From Seiridium cupressi (Eukaryota; Ascomycota; Sordariomycetes; Amphisphaeriales; Sporocadaceae), in contig JARVKI010000004.1 of NCBI GenBank assembly GCA_036674765.1, forward strand, positions 372,001 through 436,000: DNA of 64,000 nt, given 5' to 3'. A model generated the notes under the pieces. It saw nothing but the letters and a program-made list of their open reading frames with translations. It did not search any database and was not told where the DNA came from. The translations under genes were made by a program, and so were the position numbers. This document shows, piece after piece, positions 1-12,534 of the stretch; the first letter of the stretch is position 1; every line of letters starts with the position of its first letter.

Positions 1-126
1 TCTGTTCGAACCAATAGGAAATTATTGGTGAAATACTTTTCCAACATCAGCGCATGCAACAACCTCAAGGAAATGATAGTGTTACCGAGCATTAATTTCT
101 AGCAATGAAGCCTATATGTGAAAATG

Positions 127-1676
127 CTAAGCTTGAATAGTAAACACTTGTGTTCCGTCATTGGTGCATGCGGAAGAATCCAATCGACCATCCCCGGCCA
201 CAATGCAAGTGGCATTGGCCGCATCCAACGGTGCAAAGACCAAGCTTGTTTCCCCAGTAAAGGGAACGAGCTGTCCGTTACTTGTCTCGCCCTCTATGTA
301 AAATATCAGCGAACATGTCCCAGACGTCACGATATGGGATGAAGAATCTTACCTCCGTCAGCACGCCCGCCGCAAGAGAATATGGTGACTGTGTCGCCTG
401 CTGAGCGCCTTCCATCATGGCTGATGCAGCCGTTTGTCTAGAAAGATTAGTATTGTGCTTCCTTGTTATTGGTCAATGATTTCTTACCAGGCTGCTGACT
501 ATCAGCGCGGCGTCCTGGGCATTATTATGTTTACCAGCCGTGATGACATCAAATTTCTCATTCGGTGTCCCCGCACAGGTGACCAGGGATACCGGGATCA
601 AGTTCTCCCTGAAATCGCCAGCTGTTGGGTCAACGAACAAGCACTGCCCGTTGGGTGCTTGTATCGATACAGATGTGAATGCTCTCGTAGCCGTGTCATC
701 ACGTTCTTGAGATTCAGCAACCGCGGAGGGAACAAGTGTGCCACCAGCACGAGATACGGGAACGGCATCCGTGGGATTAGGTATTCCGCCTACGGTCACA
801 TTGGTCGTAACAGGGCTTGAGGGAGCTGGTGATACCGTGGTAGATGTCGTCGTAGCCGTGCTGGCCGCACGGCTACTTGATACGGCAGAGGCCACCGGTG
901 CTGCACTTCCATCATCTGCAGCTCCATCTGGACCAAATGTGAATGCCTGGCCTGCATCACCCTCGGCACAAGCAGCAATGTCAAGCACATCACCCTTAAC
1001 GGTGAAACACGATTCGACCTGATTTTCAGGTGAGAATGAGAGTGGGCCAGATCCTCCGTTGAAAGAGAAGAGCTGAGAATTGGTTACGTCACCACCTGCA
1101 ACGCCAAGTTAGACCAACAATGTACCATAACCTTTACAAGAACACTTACCACCATCAGCACGGCCACCACACGAGAAGAGAAGGACCTGATTGCCAGCAG
1201 CACGGCGCGGATCAAAGTTGAAACATGCTTGAGTCTGCATACAGATTAACACATGGATTGGGACTGTGTAGGTTGGACCACATACCAACGTGCTGACAAC
1301 CAATATCGAACCGGCCACATTGTTGTGCTTCCCACTAGTTATGACATCCCAGCCTTGACCGTCTGTGGTTCCACAGGCTGCAACTTGGATAGGCGTCAAG
1401 TTCGCGCGAAAGTCGCCGGACAGCTCATCCACGAAGAGACATTGTCCATCTGAAGTCTGACGCATGTTCAGCACACTCAACGCACATACGGAAGACCACG
1501 TGGAGCCATACTTTGATTTGTACATCGGAAAAGGCTCTTGTAGCTGTGGCATCACGTTGCTGTGCCTCTTCGAAAGCAGCCTGGTCTAGCTGCGTCACAG
1601 CTCGTGATCCAATGATTGGACTTGCTACCACACGAGCTACAAGCGTAGCAAGCACGCCCGCATAAGTTGAACGCAT
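127..1676 (-). CDS. Secreted protein with two tandem beta-trefoil (ricin-B-like) modules
   Basis: I read six exons on the minus strand: 1676-1512, 1456-1286, 1234-1150, 1095-488, 437-353 and 293-127, giving about 426 residues with all phases closing. The N-terminus is a signal peptide (MRSTYAGVLATLVARVVAS). Two homologous modules of about 160 residues follow, each opening with RDxTATRAF and carrying GQCLFVD, DVITxGKHNN and FSCGGRADG. The three Cys/Asp-containing sub-repeats per module look like a ricin-B-type beta-trefoil. A Ser/Thr/Ala-rich linker, probably O-glycosylated, separates the modules. Both modules keep the same intron phases, and the third and fifth exons are both exactly 85 nt, so the gene arose by internal duplication. 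Sugar binding at the cell surface or outside is inferred from the fold; I do not recognise the exact family. Confidence 0.72.
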
Positions 1677-1754
1677 TGTTGAAAAATAGTAATGATTATC
1701 AAAATAGAGTCCTGGAAATGAAGCGAAGGAAGATTTGAGTGCCGTGACCGTCAA

Positions 1755-3140
1755 GTCCTTTAAAATGAGTGTAAATAGAAAGGAATGAATCCTGCACTGC
1801 AGGCAACAAAATCTAAAAAGATAATGGCCGACCCAAAAAGCACGATGTCAAATACTGGAGTCCAAATTCATGATGGGCATCCATGAGGCACTTATAGAGA
1901 TATACTTGACTGCACAGCGCACACCAGATTACAGGTCTAGTGTATATGGGCGCTTACCCTGGCATGAGGCTGAAGCAAAGGATCACAGGAGGCGCACCTT
2001 GGTGAAGTATGAGGTTTCCGTACAGGTTTCACACTTATACTGACTGCACCGCTTGGTCGCAGTAGTGGTGGGATACGACCCATGCTTTTGTTTGCTTGTT
2101 TTTAAGCTTATCTGAGCAAACGAGAATTCGCTGCGATGCGCGCACCTGCAAGTCCGTGTGCCGTGTCAAAAAAAAGATGAGGCCCTGTCGTTCGGGACGA
2201 TGAAACCCAGTGCGTCGCGAAAGGTGGGATGCGCGTAGGGATTGGCGGCCCCGTCTGCACTGATGAGACGATGGTGGGGGCGTCCCACCCGCCAGCGAGA
2301 CGATTCGCCTGTATGTAATGGCTAAGAGCAAGTGAAGACGAGGAACCAGGGAGCCATCTCAATATAGAAATTAAAGTATTTAACTAGATTGGCCAGATCT
2401 TCTATCAGGACAGCTGTGCATAGTTGAAAACTGCTCTGGAATCGTGTAGATTGGTTGCGAACAAGCGGAACCCCTGTGACAAACGATGAGCAAGGCCGTG
2501 CACGTACAGGGCGCCTAACTATATGTCCTGGCCGCAAAATAGCAGGCTGCAAAGTCTCTCTCGGCCCTCTCTCCTCGGAACGTTTGACCATACTGTAAGG
2601 AGAAAAAATTAAATAATAAATGATAATTTACATCTCGGTGCGTTGTTCTGTGATACTGATCTAATACGTGAGTATATCTGCAGCCCTGGATTCGACATCG
2701 TAGGACTTTACACGATTCGAGTATAGGCTGACTAGACCAAAAGTGCTTACTAAATTGATGGACACTTGGACTCGAATAGGCCGTGATATATCCTATCTGG
2801 TCAATGCCGACTTACACCATTACACATTCGCTTCATTGGCTGCTTCAGCCATAGTAATGGTTAACGTCTGACGTCCACTGCCGTTTTCTAATAGACACGA
2901 CTTGGGCGCGAGATTAGCTTCGCAATTGAAACGCGAAGATTCTTTTTTTTTTTTTTTTTTTTTTTATATATCTTTTTCTTCAATAACGAAATGGACCCTG
3001 TTACTTGCGAACATCTCACAACCCACACAGGTCTGACAAGTTAAAATAATCAAGCAAACTGGCTGGTCATGTTATAGATGAGCGCGATTAAAGTATAGTG
3101 TCTGAATTTACAACATACTACAGACAGCATAGGGGAGCAT
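1755..3140. other. Intergenic stretch without a supported gene
   Basis: Only short overlapping open frames without family features are present. The stretch holds the upstream region of the double beta-trefoil gene and the 3' flank of the catalase gene, plus a long poly(T) tract near 2943-2965. Confidence 0.5.
2943..2965. repeat. Poly(T) tract of 23 T
   Basis: An uninterrupted run of T followed by TATATATC and a second T-rich stretch. It is a simple low-complexity tract in intergenic DNA, possibly the scar of a poly(A) tail, but no retroelement body is visible beside it. Confidence 0.9.
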
Positions 3141-3202
3141 AGGGGATGCCTGAAGAACAAAACGAGAAATATCATAACACATTTTGGCCTTGCACCAATG
3201 AT

Positions 3203-5480
3203 CTAGTACGCCACCTTTGCGTTCAGCCCGTCCAGCTCACGATCCCAGTTACGGTGACTGGCAATCTGGAACCAAAACTTCTCCAAAAACTGTGTACCCT
3301 CCTTCGCAATCTTCACAGACTCGGTGAAATGATCACCGGATACCTTCGAAATGGTGACAACACCGTAGGATTCTACAGCCTCTGTGTCTTGCGACACAGT
3401 GATCTCGGGCAGGCCAAACGCAAGCTTGAACAATCCAACGGCTTCACCACTTCCAGCGATTGCCTTTAAGTGACCAAAGGCCTCGCGCAGCCAGTGAATC
3501 GAGCGGCCGTTGGTCGACAAGGTCTTGATAGACTCCGCACCACCGGGTACGAAAACGGCATCGAACATGGTCGACCTCATTCCTTCGAAGTGGTGGTCGG
3601 CCTTGACACCGTTACCAGCCTTCTTCTCAGCACCAGCTGGGAAGATTTCAGCTCGGCGGGGCGCAATGATGAATGGCAAGGCGCTCGATGCGAGTAGAGC
3701 TGCCTTGACTCCATTGAAGGCCGTAGAATCGTAGCCATCGGCGATCAAAATAGCTACTCTACGAGATGCGATGGTGGGGACCTTTGGCGGGAATTCGGTC
3801 TGGCTCAATTTGGAAGCCTTGTTTCCGTGATTCGCTCTTGATGCCTTCTCGGGAATTGGGCCGCCAACCATCTCAGCAACTTGCTGCGCGAGATCCAAAT
3901 CGATATCAGCCAAGCGTGTAGACATTCGTTCGTACACGATTGGGTCGTCGCAGTGGTCAAGCTCAAATGCAAATGCGTTCAGAAGATGGTTTCTTTCAGG
4001 GGGAGACAGACTGTTGAGGAACAGCTGTGCTTGGTTGAAATGCTCCCTGAACTTCTTGCCCTGGGTCCTCTGCTTGATGCCACTGACCTTCTGTGGGAAC
4101 TCGGGGTATGCACCTTCCTCCGGTTTTGCTGGTCCTTGGACGTCAAAACGGTTGGGCCAGTAGTTGACCGTGCCCTTGGTGATTCGATGCCTGCCTTGGC
4201 CATCGCGGTTGAAGTTCATATAGGGGCAAACTGGCCTGTTGATGGGCAACTCTTGCCAGTTGACGCCAAGTCGCGAAAGTTGCGTATCAAAGTAACTGAA
4301 GCTGCGGCCCTGGAGCAAAGGATCATCTGAGTGCCCGATACCAGGGACCATGTGAGCAGTGCAAAAAGCGACTTGTTCCGTTTGCGGGAAATACTCGTCG
4401 ACGTTTCTGTTTAGCTCGAGCTCACCAATATTGCGGACAGGGACAAGGTCCTCAGGCCACACCTTGGTGGCATCGAGGATATCGAAATCGAAATCATGCT
4501 CCTTGGACTCGGGAATAACCTGAATGCCGAAATCCCACTTCGGAAACGCGCCACTGTCGATGGCTTCGCCGAGATCCTTGCGGTGGAAATCAGGATCTTG
4601 GCCAGCCAACTTCAGTGCCTCATCCCAGACAAGAGAGTGGACGCCCAAGTGTGGAGTGAAATGGAACTTGCAGAAAGAACGCTCGCCCTTCTTGTTGACG
4701 AGCGTAAAAGTGTTGACACCGAATCCTTGCATCATGCGGTATGAGCGAGGTACGGCACGATCCGACATGGCCCACATGTACATATGAGTGGCCTCGGTGT
4801 GTAAGTTCACGAAATCCCAGAAGTTGTTGTGGGCAGACTGAGCCTGGGGCACCTCATTGTGAGGCTCGGGCTTCACAGCGTGGACGAAGTCGGGGAATTT
4901 GATTGCGTCTTGAATGAAGAATACCTAGTCATGGTAAGCCGTTTGTAGGGGATCAACGGGGAGGTGGAATGCTTACAGGAATATTGTTACCAACAATGTC
5001 CCAGTTACCTTCTTGAGTATAAAACTTGACAGCAAAGCCACGAACATCGCGAACGGTATCTGCACTACCGCGACTGCCTTGAACAGTGGAGAAGCGTACG
5101 AAGACGGGCGTCTCTCGGGATGTGTCGTTGAGAACTGGTGCGAGGGTAACATCTTCTGCGCTCTCCTTCAAGCGGAAAGTACCAAAGGCACCCGCACCTC
5201 GGGCGTGGACAACACGCTCGGGAATGCGCTCATGATCGAACCGGTGGATCTTCTCTCTCGCAAAGGAATCCTCCAGTAGCGAGGGCCCGCTGGACTCGCC
5301 GTTCGTCGCCTTCAACCAGTCGTCTGTGTTGCCCTGCTTCACACCAAAATCGGTGGTGATGCGATCGTCCTTGGTGGGAGCAATAGAATCCCGCTCAAGC
5401 TGGGCGCTCTTGGCACCTTTTTGGCCAGCCATGGTGTCTTCGACTTTCTGAACGGCGGAAGAAATGAGGTTTGAGGCCAT
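3203..5480 (-). CDS. Large-subunit catalase (clade 2, CatA-like, intracellular)
   Basis: Two exons, 5480-4977 and 4924-3203, flank a 52-nt GTAAGC...CTAG intron and give 741 residues, the usual size of large-subunit catalases. The enzyme dismutates hydrogen peroxide. Visible catalytic residues are distal His92 ([11 protein letters not shown]), Asn165 (VGNNIPV) and proximal haem ligand Tyr379 (FSYFDTQ). After the catalase core, from about residue 540, comes the C-terminal flavodoxin/glutamine-amidotransferase-like domain ([21 protein letters not shown]) found only in the large-subunit clade. There is no signal peptide, so it resembles the Aspergillus spore catalase CatA rather than secreted CatB; that sub-assignment is inference. 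The first ATG is used and the frame is intact. Confidence 0.95.
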
Positions 5481-5699
5481 TGAAGTGATGGGAGGTGATC
5501 ACTATCCCGATTTTCTCGTTGTTGGACGAGATATTCTGGAACAAGAGTGGGTGAGGAAGAGATAGAGATAGATTTAGCTGAGAGCTCAAGTCCAGGGAAG
5601 CTCTTTAAGAAATTGCTTTCAAGAGAGAGACATGTCAAACAGCCTATCACTGGCAAGACATATCGAATTGGAGCTTGTGTGGGCCGAATATGATACCGC

Positions 5700-8699
5700 G
5701 TTCACGTACTCATGATGTCACGACGGCATCACAGCGACTGCAGTTTTGGTGGGCAAGCCCCGCTATGCGGTGCTGAACCGATTGAGCGAGGCCCCTGTCT
5801 GGAGCTCACCCATGCTTCAATTGCAGATACGTGGTGGAACAGCGAGGTGTTGATAGGCCGGAAACCCATTCTGTTGAACTCGCTCAAGGATTCTGCGATC
5901 TTTAATGATGCGCACATCTCGAGATCGAGTTTCAAAATCCCATGAGGACACCTAAAGCCGGAGGTTTTCTCCGGACGCTTGCCCCGCCATCGCCTTGCCC
6001 CTGGCAGCGTCAGAGCCGCAAAGATCCAATGGCCGTTGGCTCATTCGCATGGCGGGGGCAGGCATTGGTGCTCGCCGTGCCTAGGGCTGCGGGGTGTGGC
6101 ATTCTCAGGCTCAGATGCCGAGACACTAAAGCATTGTCACCAATCAGACACAAACGGTTCATTGCCATTGACAGCTGTAGCTTCCGCCCCAGTTGTAAGT
6201 AGGGGCGGCGCACGTGGAAATTGAACATGGGACGCTGGTACCAGGCACCACCACAGACACGCTACAGGAGCTAATGTGGGCTATCGCGATCTGCAAGTGA
6301 CGCACTAGATATGTAACGACCATGGTAGTAGACGCCGAGCTTTCCTTTCTCGTTCGGTTTTGATATGGAATCATTCAATCGATGCCAATGTATTTTACGT
6401 GCGGGTTCGATCCCCAGACGATATACGTACTCTTTGGTGCACGAGCGGACTCTCTTTCCGCATGCTAGTTTCCCGCATTTGGTCGCTGCTGGTGGGAGGC
6501 ACGAGGCTGGAGGTTAATCTTTTGCTCATCTAAGCCGAGTTGGAACCAGGTTTTCAATCCCGCTGAATGTAATTCCTTCTTGCCCAATCAAATCGTCGAC
6601 ATACCAGCAGCTCGGGTTTGTCACGAAATTCTCCCAGTATCAATCTTGTCATCCTCGCCTGGGCTGTAATGAACACAGGTATGTAAAGCCGAGATCAGGC
6701 AGGCTTGCGGGCGTGATGTTATCATATCTACCGACATAGAGACGGATTCCTTTCCTGGTGGATTTACTACCCTTCTGGTCTTATTACTAGTGAACGTTTG
6801 TATCCTTCTGGAATTAGAATCGTCTACTCCACAAAATGGCCGGAGTGAATTTTGAAATCAGTGGTGAGGCCGGAATTTTGCTACACAGCAGTACAGTTAA
6901 CTGTTGCACGGCACAGCATATATCCAAGACGAATGGCGAGGAGAACCAGCCTGGAGCGGAGAGAAAGTGGGAATTAGAGCACTCGGGACAGCCTGCGTTC
7001 TATTTCACCTCATTCCTAAACTTGCCACTACTGCTGCATGCTGTCCTTTCTGGCGGTGCGTTGGTGGGATTACCTACTCGTCGACCCTGACATCAAGCCA
7101 TAATGAAAGACATAGGCTCATGAGCATCAGACGGAAAATGTCAGTCGGTATGATCACCACTAGACTGAACCATCTGGTGAAAATTGAAGTCGGCATTGTC
7201 TTGCTCTGTCACGGCAAGACTTGACTTTTGGTTCTGGGGATCTTGATATTCTCTCACCTCAAATGACACGACCAAGTGGGTGAAACTGGTGAGGAGTATG
7301 TTGATTATGCAATACAGAGATGCCGTCGTTTCGTGTTTTGCCGTACCAGCTCGAAACAAACGGGAAAAGTAGACAGTGTGAGTGATTGAGTAACTATATA
7401 GTAACGCATGGCATTAAATAGAGCTTCAGTCTAACGAGTTTATTCTCTGTGAAACGTTCCAATCTAAACAAGTTCAGGCCGTACCTGCTCATGACCTACA
7501 GCCAATATATGTTCAGTGTATATCGTCATCCGTTGTGGTCAGTTTAGTACCATCGTAGCGTACTACCATGACAGATCTTCAGCTGTTTGATCAATATTGC
7601 GAGCTCTTTAGCACACGGCTGATGTATATTAGAGTATCCAACTCTTTAGAGAAGTCTATCTGATATGTTTTATTTTTATTTTACCAGAACTTAGTCCTCT
7701 CACTCCGCTTGAGAACCCATTTTCCAAGATATAGAATACACCAGCGAGGGTTTTGCTTTAGTGTTTAATGCAGCTTAAAGCGCAGAAGAGGCTACGACAG
7801 CTGTAAAGCGAAGGCCAGGATCATAGAGTATGTAGAAGAGAAGTACCGCAGCACCGTTTTTTGCGAGTTTATCGACTCTGATAGATCTCAACTTGTAGCT
7901 ACGTTATCAATGCCTCTGTACCATCACTGATGTAACACATTCAACGAGGCGACTAACAACGCTTAACTGGGACAATTTCTGATTTATGCCTTGGTGTCTT
8001 CGATTAACTATAGTTCTTTACGTGAGAATCGCAAAGGTACACAAGGAGAAGCATTCCAGGTTGGCATATAGAAATGTGCTCATTTGGCAAAGTAAACTGC
8101 CCGAGCACACACATGTCTGTAATAATAGGACGCGTTATTCTGCGCCGCACGATTTGGACGGGAAAGGATATTCATATTCATTGCTCTCCCTCCACTCTTC
8201 TCCAGTTGCTAAGCCTATCCCGGGCTTCATGTCTAAGAGGTACGAATCCGTCTGTATTGACCCAGTGAACACTGACTAGAGAGAGGTACAAAGCAGTAAC
8301 CTATAGTCATGATGTTTTACGAATACATAAGTGCACAAGGGGGGATGCATAATATGCATCGTTTATCTCCCGGCCACATCCTGCAGTTTGTCCAGACCAT
8401 GAATTCAGACAATCAGCCATGGCCAGCCAACCGGATATAGGTCTGACATGGTTCGCAGAAAAGTTTTCAATGCTAGAGTCAGTTCCACCGCGCCCAAGTG
8501 GAGCAAAACACGCCCAACCACTCGATTCTGACTCTATTTCGAAGCAGCAAGCTTTAAATGCCTCTGTGAATCGTCCAATATACCCACAATCGAAATTAAG
8601 CCCTGAACTCTCGTGTCCGTCCCCATACATGATACCTGATAACACCAACCCTTTCAACGAGCAACGAGGATCATCCTCATCGGCTTAATCTCACTAAAG
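5700..8699. other. Gene-poor stretch upstream of tRNA-Lys
   Basis: The first few hundred bases are the promoter side of the catalase gene. Beyond that, open frames are short, overlap on both strands and show no domains, signal peptides or convincing exon chains. I see no gene here. Confidence 0.5.
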
Positions 8700-8772
8700 G
8701 CCTGGCTAGCTCAATCGGTAGAGCGTGAGACTCTTAATCTCAAGGCTGCGGGTTCGACCCCCGCGTTGGGCT
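8700..8772 (+). tRNA. tRNA-Lys (anticodon CTT)
   Basis: A full 73-nt cloverleaf is visible: acceptor arm GCCTGGC/GTTGGGC (with G-T pairs), D-arm GCTC...GAGC, anticodon stem TGAGA/TCTCA enclosing the loop CTCTTAA with anticodon CTT, and T-arm GCGGG-TTCGACC-CCCGC. There is no intron. CCA is not encoded, as expected in eukaryotes. It decodes AAG. Confidence 0.95.
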
Positions 8773-8812
8773 CAATTCCCGACGCATCTCAGGATACTGA
8801 GATATTCGGTTC

Positions 8813-8819
8813 TTTTTTT
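8813..8819 (+). terminator. RNA polymerase III terminator of tRNA-Lys
   Basis: A run of seven T begins 41 nt after the tRNA 3' end and is the first T run of at least four downstream. It would terminate Pol III and leave a trailer for tRNase Z to remove. Confidence 0.7.
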
Positions 8820-10790
8820 GCTGTTGTTTTTGTTGGATCCGATGCCTGGAACGGGCGGCGCTAACGAATTTTGGTTGCGGGAACGGGGACTACCCGCCCG
8901 TAGATTAGCCGGCCTGCTGGGAGATCCTCTGGGGAGTTCAGTGCACACTTTTAATCGTTCCCGTATTTGTGCCTGCCTCTGTCGTTTGACATGGCAGCTC
9001 ACATATCTAGTTTGGAGGTCAATTTGTTTTACTTTTCGTGGGCTGTTCCTGAATTGTAGAAGTGCTTTTCAGTTCAGATAGCAGAGTCCAACTGACCTTA
9101 TTTCGGCAAGAGCAGTCGTAGATGCGCCCATATGCTCTTACGATTTGGTGGCAGGCCATTACCAAGACTAACTATATGCAGGCTTCCGTCAAATTGATCA
9201 GCCAAGACTGCTCGTTTCCTCGACGATCAACCCTCCACGTGGCCACGAAGTGACTTACAGTCGCAACACGGCCAGTTTGAATGACGTCCAGGTACAGCAG
9301 TGATAGTTTTTCCTCCCCCGGTTGCCAAGTTCGATCACATGCCATTGTCAATGAGGCCTGGATCAGAGATAAGAGTCAATTGATAACACCTAGGCTTAAT
9401 GGAGATTTATCAGATAAACGCAGTGTTTTCTAGGAACACCAGAGATCGAAAATTGTAAGGTGGTACAATATAAAGAGCATTTCAGATGCGAAGGCAGCTC
9501 CAACCCAGAGAGTGAGAATCAACTAGGAATCGATACGGCGAGGAGCTGTGCAGTTCTTTGTTCAATTGGCTACCAGGTCCAATCCCTTGCAACTCAACTT
9601 TTCGAGAGGTCTGTCATCCGATAAGAGCTCTATCCTGCCAGGAAAAGTTGGAACTTCCTATTCGGTGTTTTGAAGAATATCTTTACGGATGTGCCCCGCG
9701 CTGGGTTGAATTTCTTGGTGGGGGTGCACCGTTCATGGCCACGGAGCTGCAGGCTTGAGCGCAAAAGATGTTGCTTTTTACACATGCAAGTACACACAAA
9801 TGTCCGCTTTCACATTCCTCTTGGGTCTGAAGGAGGGGCGACGGAGGGCGCGTGGGGCTCTGCGATTTCACAACTAGCAGTCTCCTACCGCGCGTTCCGT
9901 ACTTGGGCAATATGCACCTCCGGGTTGTGGGGTGACATTGAGGTCCGAGAGCCCACGGCTGCCAAGAAGGCTTGTCTCGGGGCGCCGGTGTGAGTGATCG
10001 CCATGCATTTTCTGTTAACCGCGATAGACTCCACAGCAACCGACAGCCCGATTTAAGCTTATTGCAGGAGGCTTTCATGCTTCACGATTGTACAGATTGC
10101 CTTGATGTCGGAGGAAATGTGTCTGTGAAGCATGAACCCCTGCTTTCGACAGGACTGCTGGAACGAGGAGAAATCCAGTGAGTAGCCGGCGTTGCATTCT
10201 TCCGAATGGCATCGCAGAGTCCGCTCAATCGTAAACTAGACCCGACGAGTAGGCTTCCTGTGCAATGGCTTCGGCAGTCGGTAGGCTCAATGCGACAATA
10301 AGATAACGCCCCTGCAACACATGGGCTTGTGCACTACCAGTCTTTGGTGCTTATCGTCTCTCGCACCAGAGGCTCAACCGACGTATACCCACACAACCAA
10401 AAACCCATCGCTTAGTGTTTCGAAACATCATGCAAGACTGCACAACGCAACGGGCCGTGCGCTGGTGCATTGTCCAATGGAGGGACTATACGCTGCGATA
10501 AGTGGAGTTCAATGCCGCAATATGGCAAGCGCACAGATGTAGATGACCGAGTGGCTTGTTCATAGAGTGTGTGGAGGACTACAGCTATCGGAACCAGTGG
10601 AGATAATCCTACAACCGAACGAAGATAATTAGATCGCCCGCAACCTCAAAAATCAAGACGCCCAAGTCTTCGTCGAACAATCAGTCTTGTCGGGTTCTGC
10701 TGGACAGTGATTTCGCCGCACCTGGAGTGACTGTGCTCAAGGTCCTAGTTCTGTAGCTCGTCACGATAACAGATACACTCGTGTCTTCTC
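8820..10790. other. Intergenic stretch without a supported gene
   Basis: Several frames of 60-130 codons overlap on both strands around 9.5-10.2 kb, but none has a domain, a signal peptide or neighbouring exons. I see nothing else. The last few hundred bases would be the promoter of the CFEM receptor gene. Confidence 0.5.
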
Positions 10791-10793
10791 AAT

Positions 10794-12528
10794 ATGGGTA
10801 TCATAAAAAAATGGACCACTCTGCTCTTGTTGGCGGTGAGCCGGGTAGCCCTAGCCCAGAATTCCAGTACGATAACGCCGCTCATGGTCGTCGGTGCCAT
10901 ACCGGAATGCGCTGTAAGTCCTAACTCTACTGTATACAAAATCATGTTCCCCTGACTGTGCTCGGTGCATATCTAGCAAGCCTGCATCATTTCAGGCATC
11001 CAAGCTGCTAGCTGCTCCATGACGGATATCGGCCTCTTTGCGAATTGCATCTGTATGAACGAGGGGCTTCAATCGGACTTCAACATTTGCGCGCAGCAGA
11101 GTTGCCCTTCAATGAAAGACTGGGGCAGTAAGTAGACCATAATATGTGCGCTGACTCGAGCATATTGGCTTACATTGGACAACCAGCTGCCTTCGGCGTT
11201 GAAGCTGTACTATGCCAAACCTATCCTAAGCCAGATCGTACCATCGTCCCGATCGTCGCGGCTATTGTTGGTATAGTAATTGTACTGGCATGTGTTGGCG
11301 CGCGACTCGTGGCAAGATTGAAGTACACTAATAGGCTGTGGGCGGATGATTATGTCATGATTCTGACAGCAGTAAGTCGAAGGCCATTACATAGACTGTA
11401 TTTTTCATTACTCATTACTCACTATTACCCTGATAGATCTTCTTCCTTGGTCTGGCAGCAATTCTGATAGTCAGTGCACGTCTTGGGTTAGGTATTCACA
11501 TCTGGAACATGAAATTCGAGAACGCTATCCCGATAATGAAGGTAAGCCTTGTGTGCGCCATCTCCCCTAGGAAAGAGTGGTAGCTTATGTGTTGAAGATA
11601 TTCTTCGCTTCGCAGGTCATGTATGTCGTGGTCATGTTCTCTGGAAAAGTCACGATGCTCCTTCTCTATCTGCGTTTGTTCGACACGGGCAGCGCCAGAT
11701 GGTTCGGGTGGCTCATCAAAGTCTTATTGGTGCTTTTATGCATCTCACAAACGATCTTCCTCATCCTCGTCGTGCTCGAGTGCATACCAATCTCTGCGAT
11801 CTGGGATAAGTCCATTACAGACGCTAGGTGTCTCGATTTGCACGCAATCGCTACGGTAGGCTCGATCTCATCAATAGTGATTGATGTTATCTTGATGATA
11901 TTGCCCATTCCGGTACTCTGGCGGCTGCAAGTAAGCCGTGCCAAACGCATTGGGCTCGTTCTCATCTTCGCCGTGGCATCTCTGTAAGTCTTACAGCCAC
12001 CAATCGCACATCCCAGAACGTCTTCTAACTAAAATTTCCAATAAAGTGGTACGATTGCTAGCGCAGTGCGATTCTACTACTTGGCCAAGCTTTCTGGCAG
12101 TTATGACGATCCTTGTAAGGCATTCAATCACGGATCAACTCCAGACTCTTCATTGCTGACAATTCACAGGGAACCATGTGGACGTGACAGTCTGGAGTCT
12201 CGTCGAGATTCTGTGTTTGATTGTGTGTGGTAGCATTCCGGCCATGAGGCCACTTCTTGCTCGTGCAATACCAACCATCAACCTATCTATTACATGGCAG
12301 AAACAATCGAGGACCACAAACCCAACACCGAAAGCCAGTCAACCATCGACTGGAAACTCTGCTTCTGCATACAGCGGAAGTTACTCGTATGACAAAAAGT
12401 CCGATATATGGCTGTCGACACTCCCACCAGCCACCATCCATGGACCGTGGCAGGAGATGGACCATAGAGCAACAGCGCCGCGCCACGCCGAGTCGCAGGA
12501 TAGGTTGTACTCTAAATATGACGTTTGA
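10794..12528 (+). CDS. CFEM-domain Pth11-like GPCR (seven-TM receptor)
   Basis: Seven exons: 10794-10913, 10977-11127, 11187-11371, 11437-11541, 11598-11983, 12047-12114 and 12170-12528, with phases closing to about 457 residues. A signal peptide (LLLLAVSRVALA|Q) precedes an extracellular CFEM domain with all eight cysteines, beginning at PECAQAC. Seven hydrophobic segments follow, with the rhodopsin-like fungal signature around the ADDYVMIL loop and LLLYLRLF. The cytosolic tail is Ser/Thr-rich. This is the architecture of Magnaporthe Pth11, a plasma-membrane receptor for surface cues. Intron 4 is my weakest call: the acceptor AAG at 11597 is chosen because it keeps the conserved K-IFFASQVMYVV stretch, while a CAG at 11614 would drop six residues. 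Confidence 0.85.
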
Positions 12529-12534
12529 GTCTAC

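Noticed and set aside
6398..6420. GCGGGTTCGATCCCC resembling a tRNA T-arm
   Set aside because: The stem does not pair on the 3' side, and no D-arm, anticodon arm or acceptor stem precedes it.
7760..7915. Charged-residue-like reading suggestive of a transposase or helicase scrap
   Set aside because: It is too short, has stops and shows no diagnostic motif or terminal repeats.
8725..9081. 118-codon open frame overlapping the tRNA
   Set aside because: It starts inside the tRNA gene, reads through the Pol III terminator and has no domain.
9558..10181. Overlapping frames of 66-131 codons on both strands
   Set aside because: They are mutual shadows in GC-richer sequence, with no motif, signal or intron chain.
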